NCBI RefSeq assembly: GCF_030316855.1
Contig: NZ_JASZYR010000020.1
Span: forward strand, 1 to 64,000
From: Variovorax sp. J22P240
Lineage (GTDB): Bacteria; Pseudomonadota; Gammaproteobacteria; Burkholderiales; Burkholderiaceae_C
DNA: 64,000 bases
Direction: 5' to 3'
Shown here: piece by piece, positions 24,095 to 32,565 of the stretch
Numbering within the stretch: position 1 is the stretch's first letter
Layout: the number at the start of each line of letters is the position of its first letter
Translations under genes and position numbers: made by a program
The notes under the pieces: generated by a model
The model's database searches: none
The model's input: the letters and a program-made list of their open reading frames with translations, nothing else
What the model was told of the DNA's origin: nothing

Positions 24095-25255
24095 ATGGCG
24101 TACCGGACGCGAACCTACTACACAGACAGCCAGAAGGCATTGATGTGGGAACGATGGAGGCCGGGATGGACCCTCCATCAGATCGCTCAGCTGTTCAATC
24201 GACCGCACACGTCGGTACAGGGAATTCTGTCGCGCACCGGCGGCATTCAGCCGCCGGAGCGAAGCCGTTCACCGAAGGCACTGACGCTGGCCGAGCGCGA
24301 AGAGATCTCGCGTGCCATGGTGGCTGGCTTCTCGATTCGCTCGATCGCGGTGATCCTCGGGCGAGCTCCCTCCACCATCAGCCGCGAGATCAAGCGCAAT
24401 GGTGGTCCAGAATGCTATCGGGCGACCCAGGCCGACCAGGCAGCCTGGGACCGGGCTCGTCGGCCCAAGCGCTGCAAGCTGGCCGAGAACCGGGTCTTGG
24501 CGCGCATCGTCACGGGCAAACTTCGCCTGCAATGGTCTCCGGAGCAGATTGCGGGGTGGCTCAAACACACCTACCCTTGCGACGAGACCTGCCACGTGTC
24601 ACACGAGACCATCTACCGCAGCCTGTTCATTCAAGCCCGCGGGGCCTTGAAGAAGGAATTGCTGCAGCACCTGAGACGAACGCGAGGCATGCGACGCTCA
24701 CGCCAGTATTCGCAGAAGACCGACACCCACGGAAGAATCGTTGACGCCGTCTCGATCAGCGAGCGCCCGGCCACGGTTGAAGATCGAGCGGTTCCTGGCC
24801 ACTGGGAAGGCGACTTGCTGTTCGGAAGCTCCAACAGCCAGATCGCCACGCTGGTTGAGCGTCAGACACGTTACGTGATGCTGGTGAAGGTCGACGGCAA
24901 AGACACGGAGACGGTCGTCAACGCGCTGGTCAAGAATGCTCGCAAGCTGCCGCAGGAGCTCTACAAGTCACTCACCTGGGATCGAGGCAAGGAGATGGCA
25001 GGCCACAAGCAGTTCACTTTGGCAACCGACATCCAGGTCTTCTTCTGCGATCCTCAGAATCCCTGGCAGCGCGGCACCAACGAGAACACGAATGGATTGC
25101 TCAGGCAGTACATGCCGAAGGGCATGGACATCTCAGGGTTCTCACAGCTTCAACTCAACGCGATCGCGAGACAATTGAACGAGAGGCCGCGCAAAACGCT
25201 CGGCTTCCATACACCCGCTGAGATGTTCAGCGAATGTGTTGCATCGACCGGTTGA
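24095..25255 (+). CDS. IS30 family transposase
   Basis: A 386-residue transposase with the IS30 order of domains. An N-terminal helix-turn-helix (LHQIAQLFNRPHTSVQGIL) is followed by a second one, typical of IS30 (LTLAEREEISRAMVAGFSIRSIAVILGRAPSTISREI). The DDE catalytic core has Asp in GHWEGDLLFG, Asp in TWDRGKEMAGH and Glu in GTNENTNGLLRQY. It is intact, so the element may still move. ATG 24095 fits the similarity; the termination codon lies in the right inverted repeat. Confidence 0.95.
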   Translation: MAYRTRTYYTDSQKALMWERWRPGWTLHQIAQLFNRPHTSVQGILSRTGGIQPPERSRSPKALTLAEREEISRAMVAGFSIRSIAVILGRAPSTISREIKRNGGPECYRATQADQAAWDRARRPKRCKLAENRVLARIVTGKLRLQWSPEQIAGWLKHTYPCDETCHVSHETIYRSLFIQARGALKKELLQHLRRTRGMRRSRQYSQKTDTHGRIVDAVSISERPATVEDRAVPGHWEGDLLFGSSNSQIATLVERQTRYVMLVKVDGKDTETVVNALVKNARKLPQELYKSLTWDRGKEMAGHKQFTLATDIQVFFCDPQNPWQRGTNENTNGLLRQYMPKGMDISGFSQLQLNAIARQLNERPRKTLGFHTPAEMFSECVASTG

Positions 25256-25257
25256 AT
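25236..25257. repeat. IS30-type right inverted repeat
   Basis: 22 bp, an exact reverse complement of 24038-24059; it overlaps the transposase stop codon. Confidence 0.92.
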
Positions 25258-25586
25258 CCGCACTGCAATGCGGCCATCCTTGTGAGATCAGCGTTGCAGC
25301 GACACGATCAGCCAGAAGATCTGGTCGTACGCAAGCTGGGCGAGCTTGAGCTTGGGATCTACGCCGCCGCCGGTCGATTACAACGGCTACTACCGGAGTG
25401 GCAACTACCCAGCGCGCAGATTTGGTTGGCTTGGCGCAATCGCGGTACCAACCGACAGGCCGTAGCCCTTGTTGCGCAGCACCTACGCTCTCACCGGATG
25501 TCGCGACTGCAGACTGAATGACCTGGAAAGACCGCAGGACCGAACGAATGCATCGGCAGTACCAGGACTGCCGACGCACTCATACC
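25258..25586. other. Junction between IS and catabolic operon
   Basis: About 330 bases without a gene. Short frames on the minus strand such as VRNKGYGLSVGTAIAP could be a gene remnant, but I cannot assign them. Confidence 0.35.
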
Positions 25587-26522
25587 CTAGATCGCGCGAG
25601 CCAGTTCCGGAACGGCCGTGAACAGGTCGGCTTCCAGGCCGTAGTCGGCCACCGAGAAGATCGGCGCTTCCGGATCCTTGTTGATCGCCACGATCACCTT
25701 CGAATCCTTCATTCCGGCCAGATGCTGGATGGCACCCGAGATGCCCGCAGCGATGTACAGGTGCGGGGCCACGATCTTGCCCGTCTGGCCCACTTGCCAG
25801 TCGTTGGGGGCGTAGCCCGCGTCCACCGCGGCGCGGCTGGCACCCAGGCCGGCACCCAGCTTGTCGGCCAGCGGCGCCATCACTTCCTGGAACTTCTCGG
25901 CGCTGCCCAGCGCCCGGCCACCGGAGACGATTATCTTGGCGGCCGTCAGCTCAGGGCGTTCGCTCTTGGTCACTTCACGGCCCACGAAGGCGCTCTTGCC
26001 CGAGTCGGCCACGCCAGCGGCGTTTTCCACCGAGGCGCTGCCGCCTTCCTTGGCCGCAGCGCCGAAGCCGGTGGTACGCGCGGTGATCACCTTCACCTTG
26101 TCGGCGCTTTGCACCGTGGCGATGGCGTTGCCTGCGTAGATGGGCCGCTCGAAGGTGTCGACGGAGACGACCTTGGTGATGTCGCTGATCTGCGCGACAT
26201 CCAGCTTGGCGGCCACGCGCGGGGCGACGTTCTTGCCGTTGGCCGTGGCCGGGAACAGGATGTGGCTGTAGTTCTTGGCGATCGCCAGGACTTGGGCGGC
26301 GACGTTCTCGGCGAGGTTCTCAGCGAGAGATGGGCTGTCGGCCACGATCACCTTGGCAACGCCTGCCACTTGTGCAGCGGCGTTGCCGGCTTCGGCGGCA
26401 TTGGCGCCAGCGACCAGCACGTGGACATCGCCGCTGGCACAGGCAATCCCTGCGGTCACGGTGTTCAGGGTCGCCGGCTTGAGCGTGGCGTGGTCGTGTT
26501 CGGCAATAACAAGTACGGTCAT
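25587..26522 (-). CDS. etfA: Electron transfer flavoprotein subunit alpha
   Basis: A 311-residue EtfA (FixB) of normal length. The N-terminal half ([25 protein letters not shown]-type) is the Rossmann-like domain. The C-terminal FAD-binding domain has [58 protein letters not shown] and [22 protein letters not shown]. With EtfB it accepts electrons from acyl-CoA dehydrogenases and passes them to ETF-quinone oxidoreductase. It is the last gene of the ten-gene minus-strand operon, 23 bp after etfB. The operon context ties it to the acyl-CoA chemistry of this locus. Confidence 0.97.
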   Translation of the reverse strand: MTVLVIAEHDHATLKPATLNTVTAGIACASGDVHVLVAGANAAEAGNAAAQVAGVAKVIVADSPSLAENLAENVAAQVLAIAKNYSHILFPATANGKNVAPRVAAKLDVAQISDITKVVSVDTFERPIYAGNAIATVQSADKVKVITARTTGFGAAAKEGGSASVENAAGVADSGKSAFVGREVTKSERPELTAAKIIVSGGRALGSAEKFQEVMAPLADKLGAGLGASRAAVDAGYAPNDWQVGQTGKIVAPHLYIAAGISGAIQHLAGMKDSKVIVAINKDPEAPIFSVADYGLEADLFTAVPELARAI

Positions 26523-26545
26523 GTCGTGTCTTCCTTCTTTTGGCC

Positions 26546-27295
26546 TCAGATCACCTTGGCTTCGTTCTTCAGCTTGTCCACCAGCGTGGCGACATCGGGC
26601 ACCTTGATGCCGGCGCCGCGCTTCGGAGGCTCGGAGACCTTCAGGGTCTTCAGGCGCGGCTTGACGTCCACCCCGAGGTCCTCGGGCTTCACGGTGTCGA
26701 GCTGTTTCTTCTTGGCCTTCATGATGTTGGGCAAGGTCACGTAGCGCGGCTCGTTCAGGCGCAGGTCGGTGGTGATGACCGCGGGCAGGCCCAGCGAGAT
26801 GGTTTCCAGGCCGCCGTCGACTTCACGGGTCACGTTGACCTTGTCGCCCGAGACTTCGACCTTGCTGGCGAAAGTCGCTTGCGGCAGATCCGCCAGTGCC
26901 GCAAGCATCTGGCCGGTCTGGTTGGCGTCGTCATCGATGGCCTGCTTGCCCAGGATGACCAGCGACGGCTGTTCCTTCTCGACCAGGGCCTTCAGAAGCT
27001 TGGCCACCGCCAGAGGCTGCAGCTCCTCGGTGGTTTCCACCAGGATGGCTCGGTCGGCGCCGATGGCCATGGCCGTGCGCAGCGTCTCCTGGCACTTGGC
27101 CTCGCCGCAGGAGACCGCGACGATCTCGGTGACCACGCCCTTTTCCTTCAGGCGCACCGCCTCTTCGACCGCGATCTCGTCGAAGGGGTTCATGCTCATC
27201 TTGACGTTGGCGATGTCCACGCCGGAGCCATCGCCCTTCACTTGAACCTTCACGTTCGCGTCGATCACGCGCTTGACTGCCACCAATACCTTCAT
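26546..27295 (-). CDS. etfB: Electron transfer flavoprotein subunit beta
   Basis: A 249-residue EtfB (FixA) with the family start [40 protein letters not shown] and the nucleotide-binding region [22 protein letters not shown]. The ETF signature with the AMP-binding loop is intact. It forms a heterodimer with EtfA, encoded 23 bp downstream. Its gene follows the aldehyde dehydrogenase gene by 87 bp, a gap long enough for an internal promoter. It is probably needed for the acyl-CoA dehydrogenase at 41.4 kb. Confidence 0.97.
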   Translation of the reverse strand: MKVLVAVKRVIDANVKVQVKGDGSGVDIANVKMSMNPFDEIAVEEAVRLKEKGVVTEIVAVSCGEAKCQETLRTAMAIGADRAILVETTEELQPLAVAKLLKALVEKEQPSLVILGKQAIDDDANQTGQMLAALADLPQATFASKVEVSGDKVNVTREVDGGLETISLGLPAVITTDLRLNEPRYVTLPNIMKAKKKQLDTVKPEDLGVDVKPRLKTLKVSEPPKRGAGIKVPDVATLVDKLKNEAKVI

Positions 27296-27382
27296 AGGTT
27301 GACTCCTGAATTCAAGAACGGAACTCTTTGAGGTCGCGGAACATCAATCCTCGCAGCTGCCTCACTCTGACCTCTGCCTGCT

Positions 27383-28849
27383 TCAGTCTTGCATGCACAG
27401 GTACTTCAACTCCAGATACTCATCCAGACCATGGCGCGAGCCTTCGCGTCCAAGCCCCGATTGCTTGACGCCTCCAAAGGGGGCTACCTCATTGGAAATG
27501 AGACCCGTATTCACCCCCACCATGCCGCACTCCAGCTGCTCACTGACGCGCCAGATGCGGCGACGATCTTCAGTGAAAAGGTACGCCGCCAGACCGAACT
27601 CAGTCGAGTTGGCCATGGCAATCGCTTGCTCCTCGGTTCCGAAGGTGAAGACCGGGGCAAGCGGACCAAACGTTTCCTCACGCGCGACGCGCATGTCATG
27701 GGTTACGCCGCTCAGGACGGTTGGCAAGTAGAAGTTCCCACCCGCGGGATGAGGGCCGCCACCGGTACGCAGTTTCGCGCCGCCCGCGAGTGCATCGTCG
27801 ACGTGCGCTTGGACCTTCGCTACCGCTCTCTCGTCGATCAGTGGCCCCTGTGCCACGCCAGCTTCCAATCCGGGACCAACGGCTAGCGCACGCACACGTT
27901 CCGTCAAACGCTCAACCAGAGCATCGTGAATACCATCCTGCACATAGATCCGATTCGCGCACACGCAGGTCTGACCGGTGTTTCGGAACTTGGATGCGAG
28001 GATGCCTTCCACCGCAGTCTCCAAGTCTGCGTCATCGAAAACGAGCAATGGTGCGTTGCCGCCGAGCTCGAGCGAGAGCTTCTTCACCGTGGGGGCGCAC
28101 TGCTGCATGAGTAGCTGCCCCACACCGGTCGAACCCGTAAAGCTGAGCTTTCGAACGGTTTCACTTCTGCAAAGCGCACGACCAATAGCTGCCGCATCAC
28201 CCGTGAGAATCTGCAGAACTCCAGGCGGAACGCCGGCTTCGAGGGCGAGAACTCCGAGCGCAAATGCACTCAGCGGCGTGAGTTCTGCCGGCTTGACCAC
28301 AATGGTGCAACCAGCTGCAAGGGCCGGCCCCACCTTGCGGGTGATCATGGCCGCAGGAAAATTCCATGGCGTAATGGCAGCGCAAACCCCAACGGGCTGC
28401 TTGATCACCGCAATGCGCTGGCCAGAGCGCTGCGGTTGAAGAAGCTCGCCATCCGCGCGCTTGGCCTCCTCGCCGAACCACTCAAGAAAGGACGCCGCAT
28501 ACGCAATCTCACTGCGTGACTCGGCCAGAGGCTTGCCCTGCTCCAGTGTCATGAGCTTGGCTAGGTCCTCTTGGTTTGCGAGCATGAGATCTGACCACCG
28601 GCGCAGCACCTGGGCACGTTCACGAGCCGTACGGCCGCTCCATGCCTGCATCGCCTCCGCTGCCCCTGCAATCGCCCGCTCCGTTTCCATGCGCCCCATT
28701 CGCGGAACCCGTGCAAGCAGACCAGCAGTCGCCGGATCGACAACGTCCAGGGTCTCGCCCTCATCGGCGCGAACCCATGCACCGTCGATGAGGCAGGCTT
28801 GCTGCAGCAGATTGGGCCGTTTGAGGCTCGATGAAATTGCTTCGGACAT
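27383..28849 (-). CDS. NAD(P)-dependent aldehyde dehydrogenase (succinate-semialdehyde type)
   Basis: A 488-residue ALDH, closest in pattern to GabD-type succinate-semialdehyde dehydrogenases. Visible features are ITPWNFPAAMITRKVGPALAAGC (cofactor region), FTGSTGVGQLL, the general base Glu261 in LELGGNAP, the nucleophile Cys295 in NTGQTCVCANR, and EETFGPLAPVF. It likely oxidizes a semialdehyde or other short carboxy-aldehyde to the acid. It lies in the operon, 175 bp after prpF and 87 bp before etfB. The true substrate cannot be fixed from sequence; GabD is the nearest label. Confidence 0.88.
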   Translation of the reverse strand: MSEAISSSLKRPNLLQQACLIDGAWVRADEGETLDVVDPATAGLLARVPRMGRMETERAIAGAAEAMQAWSGRTARERAQVLRRWSDLMLANQEDLAKLMTLEQGKPLAESRSEIAYAASFLEWFGEEAKRADGELLQPQRSGQRIAVIKQPVGVCAAITPWNFPAAMITRKVGPALAAGCTIVVKPAELTPLSAFALGVLALEAGVPPGVLQILTGDAAAIGRALCRSETVRKLSFTGSTGVGQLLMQQCAPTVKKLSLELGGNAPLLVFDDADLETAVEGILASKFRNTGQTCVCANRIYVQDGIHDALVERLTERVRALAVGPGLEAGVAQGPLIDERAVAKVQAHVDDALAGGAKLRTGGGPHPAGGNFYLPTVLSGVTHDMRVAREETFGPLAPVFTFGTEEQAIAMANSTEFGLAAYLFTEDRRRIWRVSEQLECGMVGVNTGLISNEVAPFGGVKQSGLGREGSRHGLDEYLELKYLCMQD

Positions 28850-29024
28850 GAATGTTGCTACCAGCGCTTGACGCGCTTCAACTCGTTATCGGTGGGGTAC
28901 TCCCCTACGAGGAGCATTGATTGAGGGAGGCGCGGCGTCTTGGCGGCAGACTCGCCGGTCACTGCGCATTCAGTCTGCACGTGACGCGCACTGGGTGGCG
29001 TCCACAGGCTACGGCCGCTTCAGC

Positions 29025-30170
29025 TCAGAAAGGTCTTTTCAAGAACGCACTGCCTTCCGCGAGTCTTCGTGCGGTTCGAATTACTACGAGCCTCCGGACC
29101 TTGAAACCGGCCGACTCGAGGTCCGCGTCTACGTTGATGACCCCGGAGGGGTGCCCGAAGGTCAACGTCGTACCCCCGCGGCGTGCATCGTTGGCTGCGA
29201 TCAGCCGGTGGGGAAGACTGCCTGGCAGCCGGCATGCAACGCCAGTTGTCGCCGTCAGTGTTCCTGCAAGAGTCTTGCTGGCCGAGCCCGAAGCGTACTG
29301 GCGCACGACGAGATCGAAGCTCTCGGCAGCTACCAAGTCACTCTGGGTGCAAGTGCGATAGGACTGGGGACCGCTCAGGACGATGAGCATTGGCGTCGAC
29401 GGTGCCAGCCGACTGTCCCAGTATTCGCGCAGTCCACAGCGATAGGCCACGACCTTTCGAATCGCGTCCATGCGCGCCTTGAGCTCTTCGTTCGAATCGA
29501 TTTCATCGGGAGATTCGACGCCACTCATTCCGAGCGATGAGTGATGAACGTAAACGGCCAAGTTCGGACCGTCAACGATGGAGGCTTCAACGTGGCCCAC
29601 GCCTGGCACGTCCAGGAGATCCAAAACATTGCCGGTAGGGAGCAGCGTTCCCGTGATTGATCCCACTGCCTCGGCAAAGTCGAGTGAAATGGGAGCCCCT
29701 GTACCTGGAACTCCACCAATTTGTGCATTGCCCACCGTGACGGGCCTGCCCTGCTTCACCGGAACTTCAACGCGAACGACGCGATTGGTGTTGACCGTGT
29801 GAACTCGGACGACGGTCGTCCCTTCCACGGGTGCCACGAATCCTTCTTCAATCGCGTAAACGCCCACCGCGGCGGTCAAATTCCCGCAGTTCAGGTTGTA
29901 GTCCACCTCAGGACGGACAGTCCCTACTTGGCCAAACAGATAGTCGACATCGGTACCCCCTCGACTCGGCGGTCCGATGATTGCCGCCTTGCTGGTCAGC
30001 TTGTCGGCCCCGCCGAGGCCATCAATTTGACGGCGATCCGGGCTGCCGAACAGGTCGAGTAGCAGGTCTGTCAACTTCGCCCTGTCGGAAGGCACGTCCT
30101 CCTCCTTGAGAAAGACGCCCTTGCTTGTGCCTCCGCGCATCAGCACAAAGGGAAGTTTTTCGCGTGACAC
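29025..30170 (-). CDS. PrpF/methylitaconate isomerase-like protein
   Basis: A 381-residue member of the PrpF family (aconitate or methylitaconate isomerases, oxalomesaconate tautomerases), with a diaminopimelate-epimerase-like fold. It shows the family start LPFVLMRGGTSKGVFLKEEDVP, SKAAIIGPPSRGGTDVDYLFGQV and YNLNCGNLTAAVGVYAIEEG, where Cys in NCGN fits the first catalytic cysteine. It moves a double bond or a proton in an unsaturated di- or tricarboxylate. It starts 10 bp after the DUF35 gene. In this operon it may isomerize an unsaturated intermediate made by the PrpD-like protein. Confidence 0.88.
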   Translation of the reverse strand: MSREKLPFVLMRGGTSKGVFLKEEDVPSDRAKLTDLLLDLFGSPDRRQIDGLGGADKLTSKAAIIGPPSRGGTDVDYLFGQVGTVRPEVDYNLNCGNLTAAVGVYAIEEGFVAPVEGTTVVRVHTVNTNRVVRVEVPVKQGRPVTVGNAQIGGVPGTGAPISLDFAEAVGSITGTLLPTGNVLDLLDVPGVGHVEASIVDGPNLAVYVHHSSLGMSGVESPDEIDSNEELKARMDAIRKVVAYRCGLREYWDSRLAPSTPMLIVLSGPQSYRTCTQSDLVAAESFDLVVRQYASGSASKTLAGTLTATTGVACRLPGSLPHRLIAANDARRGGTTLTFGHPSGVINVDADLESAGFKVRRLVVIRTARRLAEGSAFLKRPF

Positions 30171-30180
30171 TGCGCGTTCC

Positions 30181-30600
30181 TTAGCCGGCGCGTTGGAAGC
30201 GAGGGATCGAGATCTCCGGGGTCACCGGATCGAAGACCACCTGCACCCGGTCGCCAACTTTGACCTCACTGGGAGGGAGCCCGACCACATTGCTGATCAT
30301 TCGGGGCCCCTCTTCGAGCTGGATCAAGGAGACGTTGTATGGTACGTCACCTGCAAACGCCTGGTTGTAGACCTGGTGGAAGACGATGCTGGAGTAGACA
30401 GTGCCTCGCCCAGACACTGCCTTCCATTCGAACCGGTCGCTAAGGCAATGCGGGCAGACGTGATTGATGGGGTACCGTACTTTCTCGCAATCGGCGCAGT
30501 GTTGCAGTGCCAGCTTGCCGGAGCGCGCGGCGTCCCAGAAGGGCTTGTTGCTTGCCTCGAGGGACGGAAGCGGCTTCGAGTAGTTCAAGGTTTCAGTCAT
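30181..30600 (-). CDS. DUF35 OB-fold/zinc-ribbon acyl-CoA-binding partner
   Basis: A 139-residue protein of the DUF35 family. The rubredoxin-like zinc site is Cys35, Cys38, Cys49 and Cys52 (HCADCEKVRYPINHVCPHC), followed by an OB-fold domain (GRGTVYSSIVFHQVY; PYNVSLIQLEEGPRMISNVVG; GDRVQVVFDPV). Such proteins pair with thiolase-like proteins, and the pair acts as a thiolase, or as an aldolase in steroid degradation. The partner is encoded immediately upstream, 12 bp apart. It probably binds the acyl-CoA substrate at the interface. Confidence 0.9.
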   Translation of the reverse strand: MTETLNYSKPLPSLEASNKPFWDAARSGKLALQHCADCEKVRYPINHVCPHCLSDRFEWKAVSGRGTVYSSIVFHQVYNQAFAGDVPYNVSLIQLEEGPRMISNVVGLPPSEVKVGDRVQVVFDPVTPEISIPRFQRAG

Positions 30601-30612
30601 TGGTGAATCTCC

Positions 30613-31761
30613 TCAGGCGGGGCACAAGATCATTGCGTTCGAGCAGTTGAGCGTCATGCCGCGGCCGGTCACCAGGCAGGTCTCCGCGTCCTTCACCTGG
30701 CGATCACCGCACTCACCTCGCATTTGTCGGACGCCTTCGACGACATGGAGCCAGCCTTCCATGTACGACTCCGAAAGGTTCCCGCCGGCCGTATTGACGG
30801 GGAGCTGCCCACCCAGTTGGATCCGACCACCTTCGGTGAACGGACCGCCTTCGCCCACGCCGCAGAATCCGGCGTGCTCCAGCCAGAGAATCACGCTCAT
30901 GGAGAAGTTGTCATAGAGCTGGGCGACATCAATGTCTTTGGCGCTCATGCCGGCCATTGCGAATGCGCGGTCCAAGGCATCCTTCTGGTGAGGTACGTAC
31001 CACCAGTTCTCCCGCTCCATGTTCTGTGTGGTGTAGGCCTGGCCCATGCCGGAGATCAGAACGGGCTTTTGCTTCAGATCTTTGGCGCGCTCGGCCGACG
31101 TCAAAATCACACACACACCACCGTCGCTGATCAAACAGCAATCGAGCAGATGGAACGGCTCGACAACCCAGCGAGAGTTCTGGTGGTCATCGATGGTGAT
31201 GGGGTCGCGCATCACAGCGTTCGGGTTCATGGAAGCGTGCTTCCGGCATGCGACCGCGACATTGCCAAGGTGGCGACTGGTGGTCCCATACAGCGCCATA
31301 TGCCGGCTTGCCGCGATGGCACTGTTTGCGGCAGCACCGAACATCCCCCAGATGCCCCAGGAATCGCCCCAGCCAGAGGCGCGCGAGAACCGATAGTTGC
31401 CGGTACGTGCCGTATCGGCAAAGACGCAGGCAACGTAGTCGGCCATCCCGGATTCGATCGCCATCGCTGCGTTCTGGATCAGGGCGCCGCACGTGCCTCC
31501 GCCCATCGTCATGCTGCCCGTGTACTTTGGATCGATTCCCAAGGTCTCGCCCATCCTCAGGTAGTTCAGCGAAGCTTCCGGCGAGGTGGTGCCGGGCATG
31601 GTCAGCAAGCCGTCGATCTGATCCTTGTGCAAACCGGCGTCATCTAGCGCACGTTTGAAGGCTTCGGTTCCGAGCGTAATAGGGGTAGAGCCCGGGAGCT
31701 TGCCTTGTGCCGTCGCTCCGACGCCAACGATGGCAATTTTGTCTTTCAATGTGTTGGTCAT
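30613..31761 (-). CDS. Thiolase-like protein (SCP2-type), DUF35 partner
   Basis: A 382-residue thiolase-superfamily protein, of the group often called lipid-transfer or acetyl-CoA acetyltransferase-like. It has the thiolase N-terminal IAIVGVGATAQGKLPG, a probable acyl-accepting Cys91 in MGGGTCGALIQNA, and QLYDNFSMSVILWLEHAGFC. The C-terminus has LPVNTAGGNLSESYMEGW and CLVTGRGM in place of the usual His-containing loops, so activity may be thiolytic or aldolase-like. It is co-transcribed with its DUF35 partner and follows the enoyl-CoA hydratase gene by 16 bp. A cleavage or condensation role is inferred. Confidence 0.85.
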   Translation of the reverse strand: MTNTLKDKIAIVGVGATAQGKLPGSTPITLGTEAFKRALDDAGLHKDQIDGLLTMPGTTSPEASLNYLRMGETLGIDPKYTGSMTMGGGTCGALIQNAAMAIESGMADYVACVFADTARTGNYRFSRASGWGDSWGIWGMFGAAANSAIAASRHMALYGTTSRHLGNVAVACRKHASMNPNAVMRDPITIDDHQNSRWVVEPFHLLDCCLISDGGVCVILTSAERAKDLKQKPVLISGMGQAYTTQNMERENWWYVPHQKDALDRAFAMAGMSAKDIDVAQLYDNFSMSVILWLEHAGFCGVGEGGPFTEGGRIQLGGQLPVNTAGGNLSESYMEGWLHVVEGVRQMRGECGDRQVKDAETCLVTGRGMTLNCSNAMILCPA

Positions 31762-31777
31762 GGTCCTTCAGTTCTCC

Positions 31778-32554
31778 TTAGCGTCCTCGGTAGACAGGTG
31801 GGCGCTTCTCTTGGAACGCACGCCTGCCTTCAATGCGGTCTTCCGTGTCTCTCAACATGCTGAACACGTAGCTCTCCATTGCGATGGCCTGGTCGAGGGG
31901 CAGGGACGAGCCATCACGAACGAGTCGCTTCACGGCTCTCACGGACAGCGGCGCGTTCTGCGCGATGCGGTCGGCGATCGTCAATGCTGTGTCGAGCAAC
32001 TGCGCTTGAGGCACGACCTTGCTGACCAAGCCCATGCGCAGGGCCTCCTGTGCGTCAAAGCGCTCGCCCGTAAGCAGCATCAACATCGCGTCGCTTCGGC
32101 CTATCAGCCTGGGCAGGTTCTGGGTTCCACCCGCGCCAGGAATGCTTCCGATGCGAACTTCGGATAGCGCGAACTGCGCGTTGTCAGAGGCGATGCGAAC
32201 GTCGCAGGCCAGCGCCAGCTCCATGCCGCCCCCCATCGCATACCCGTTGATGGCGCAGATGAACGGCGTGTCGATGTCCATGCCTGCAAGCAGATGGTTC
32301 GAATCGACCTGGCCGAACGCCAACTGAGCAGTGCTTTCCTTGGGGGGCATGGTCTTCTTCAGATCCGAACCCGTGCAGAAGGCTTTCTCGCCGCTGCCCG
32401 TGAGGACGATGCACCTTACTTCCGAATCCTGCGCGGCTCGACGCCAGGCATCCCGCAGTTCGGCCCGCGTCTCCGGGTCAATCGAGTTCATGGCTTCGGG
32501 ACGGTTCAACGTGACGATGGCCACGCCTCCACGCTTTTCGTAGAGCAACGACAT
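31778..32554 (-). CDS. Enoyl-CoA hydratase/isomerase family protein
   Basis: A 258-residue crotonase. It has the N-terminal VAIVTLNRPEAMNSID, the oxyanion-hole region INGYAMGGGMELALACDVRIAS, then FALSEVRIGSIPGAGGTQNLPRLIG, where the Glu of SEV corresponds to one crotonase catalytic acid, and VRAVKRLV. ATG 32554 follows an AAGGAG site; an upstream ATG at 32599 falls in the prpD end and is unlikely. It probably hydrates a 2-enoyl-CoA intermediate. The gene begins 11 bp after the PrpD-like gene. Confidence 0.93.
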   Translation of the reverse strand: MSLLYEKRGGVAIVTLNRPEAMNSIDPETRAELRDAWRRAAQDSEVRCIVLTGSGEKAFCTGSDLKKTMPPKESTAQLAFGQVDSNHLLAGMDIDTPFICAINGYAMGGGMELALACDVRIASDNAQFALSEVRIGSIPGAGGTQNLPRLIGRSDAMLMLLTGERFDAQEALRMGLVSKVVPQAQLLDTALTIADRIAQNAPLSVRAVKRLVRDGSSLPLDQAIAMESYVFSMLRDTEDRIEGRRAFQEKRPPVYRGR

Positions 32555-32565
32555 TTCTGTCTCCT

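Larger units (their letters stand above)
24038..25257 (+). mobile_element. Complete IS30-family insertion sequence
   Basis: A 1220-bp element bounded by perfect 22-bp inverted repeats (24038-24059 and 25236-25257; inner ends CAACAC and GTGTTG). It contains one intact transposase whose TGA lies inside the right repeat. Size and transposase type fit IS30. No target duplication is evident in the flanks (left ...TTGCGC, right CCGCAC...), which suggests a rearrangement after insertion. Confidence 0.92.

Noticed and set aside
25518-27331. Plus-strand frames opposite etfA and etfB
   Set aside because: The minus-strand ETF genes are complete and typical; the plus-strand translations are His/Arg/Gly-rich shadows.
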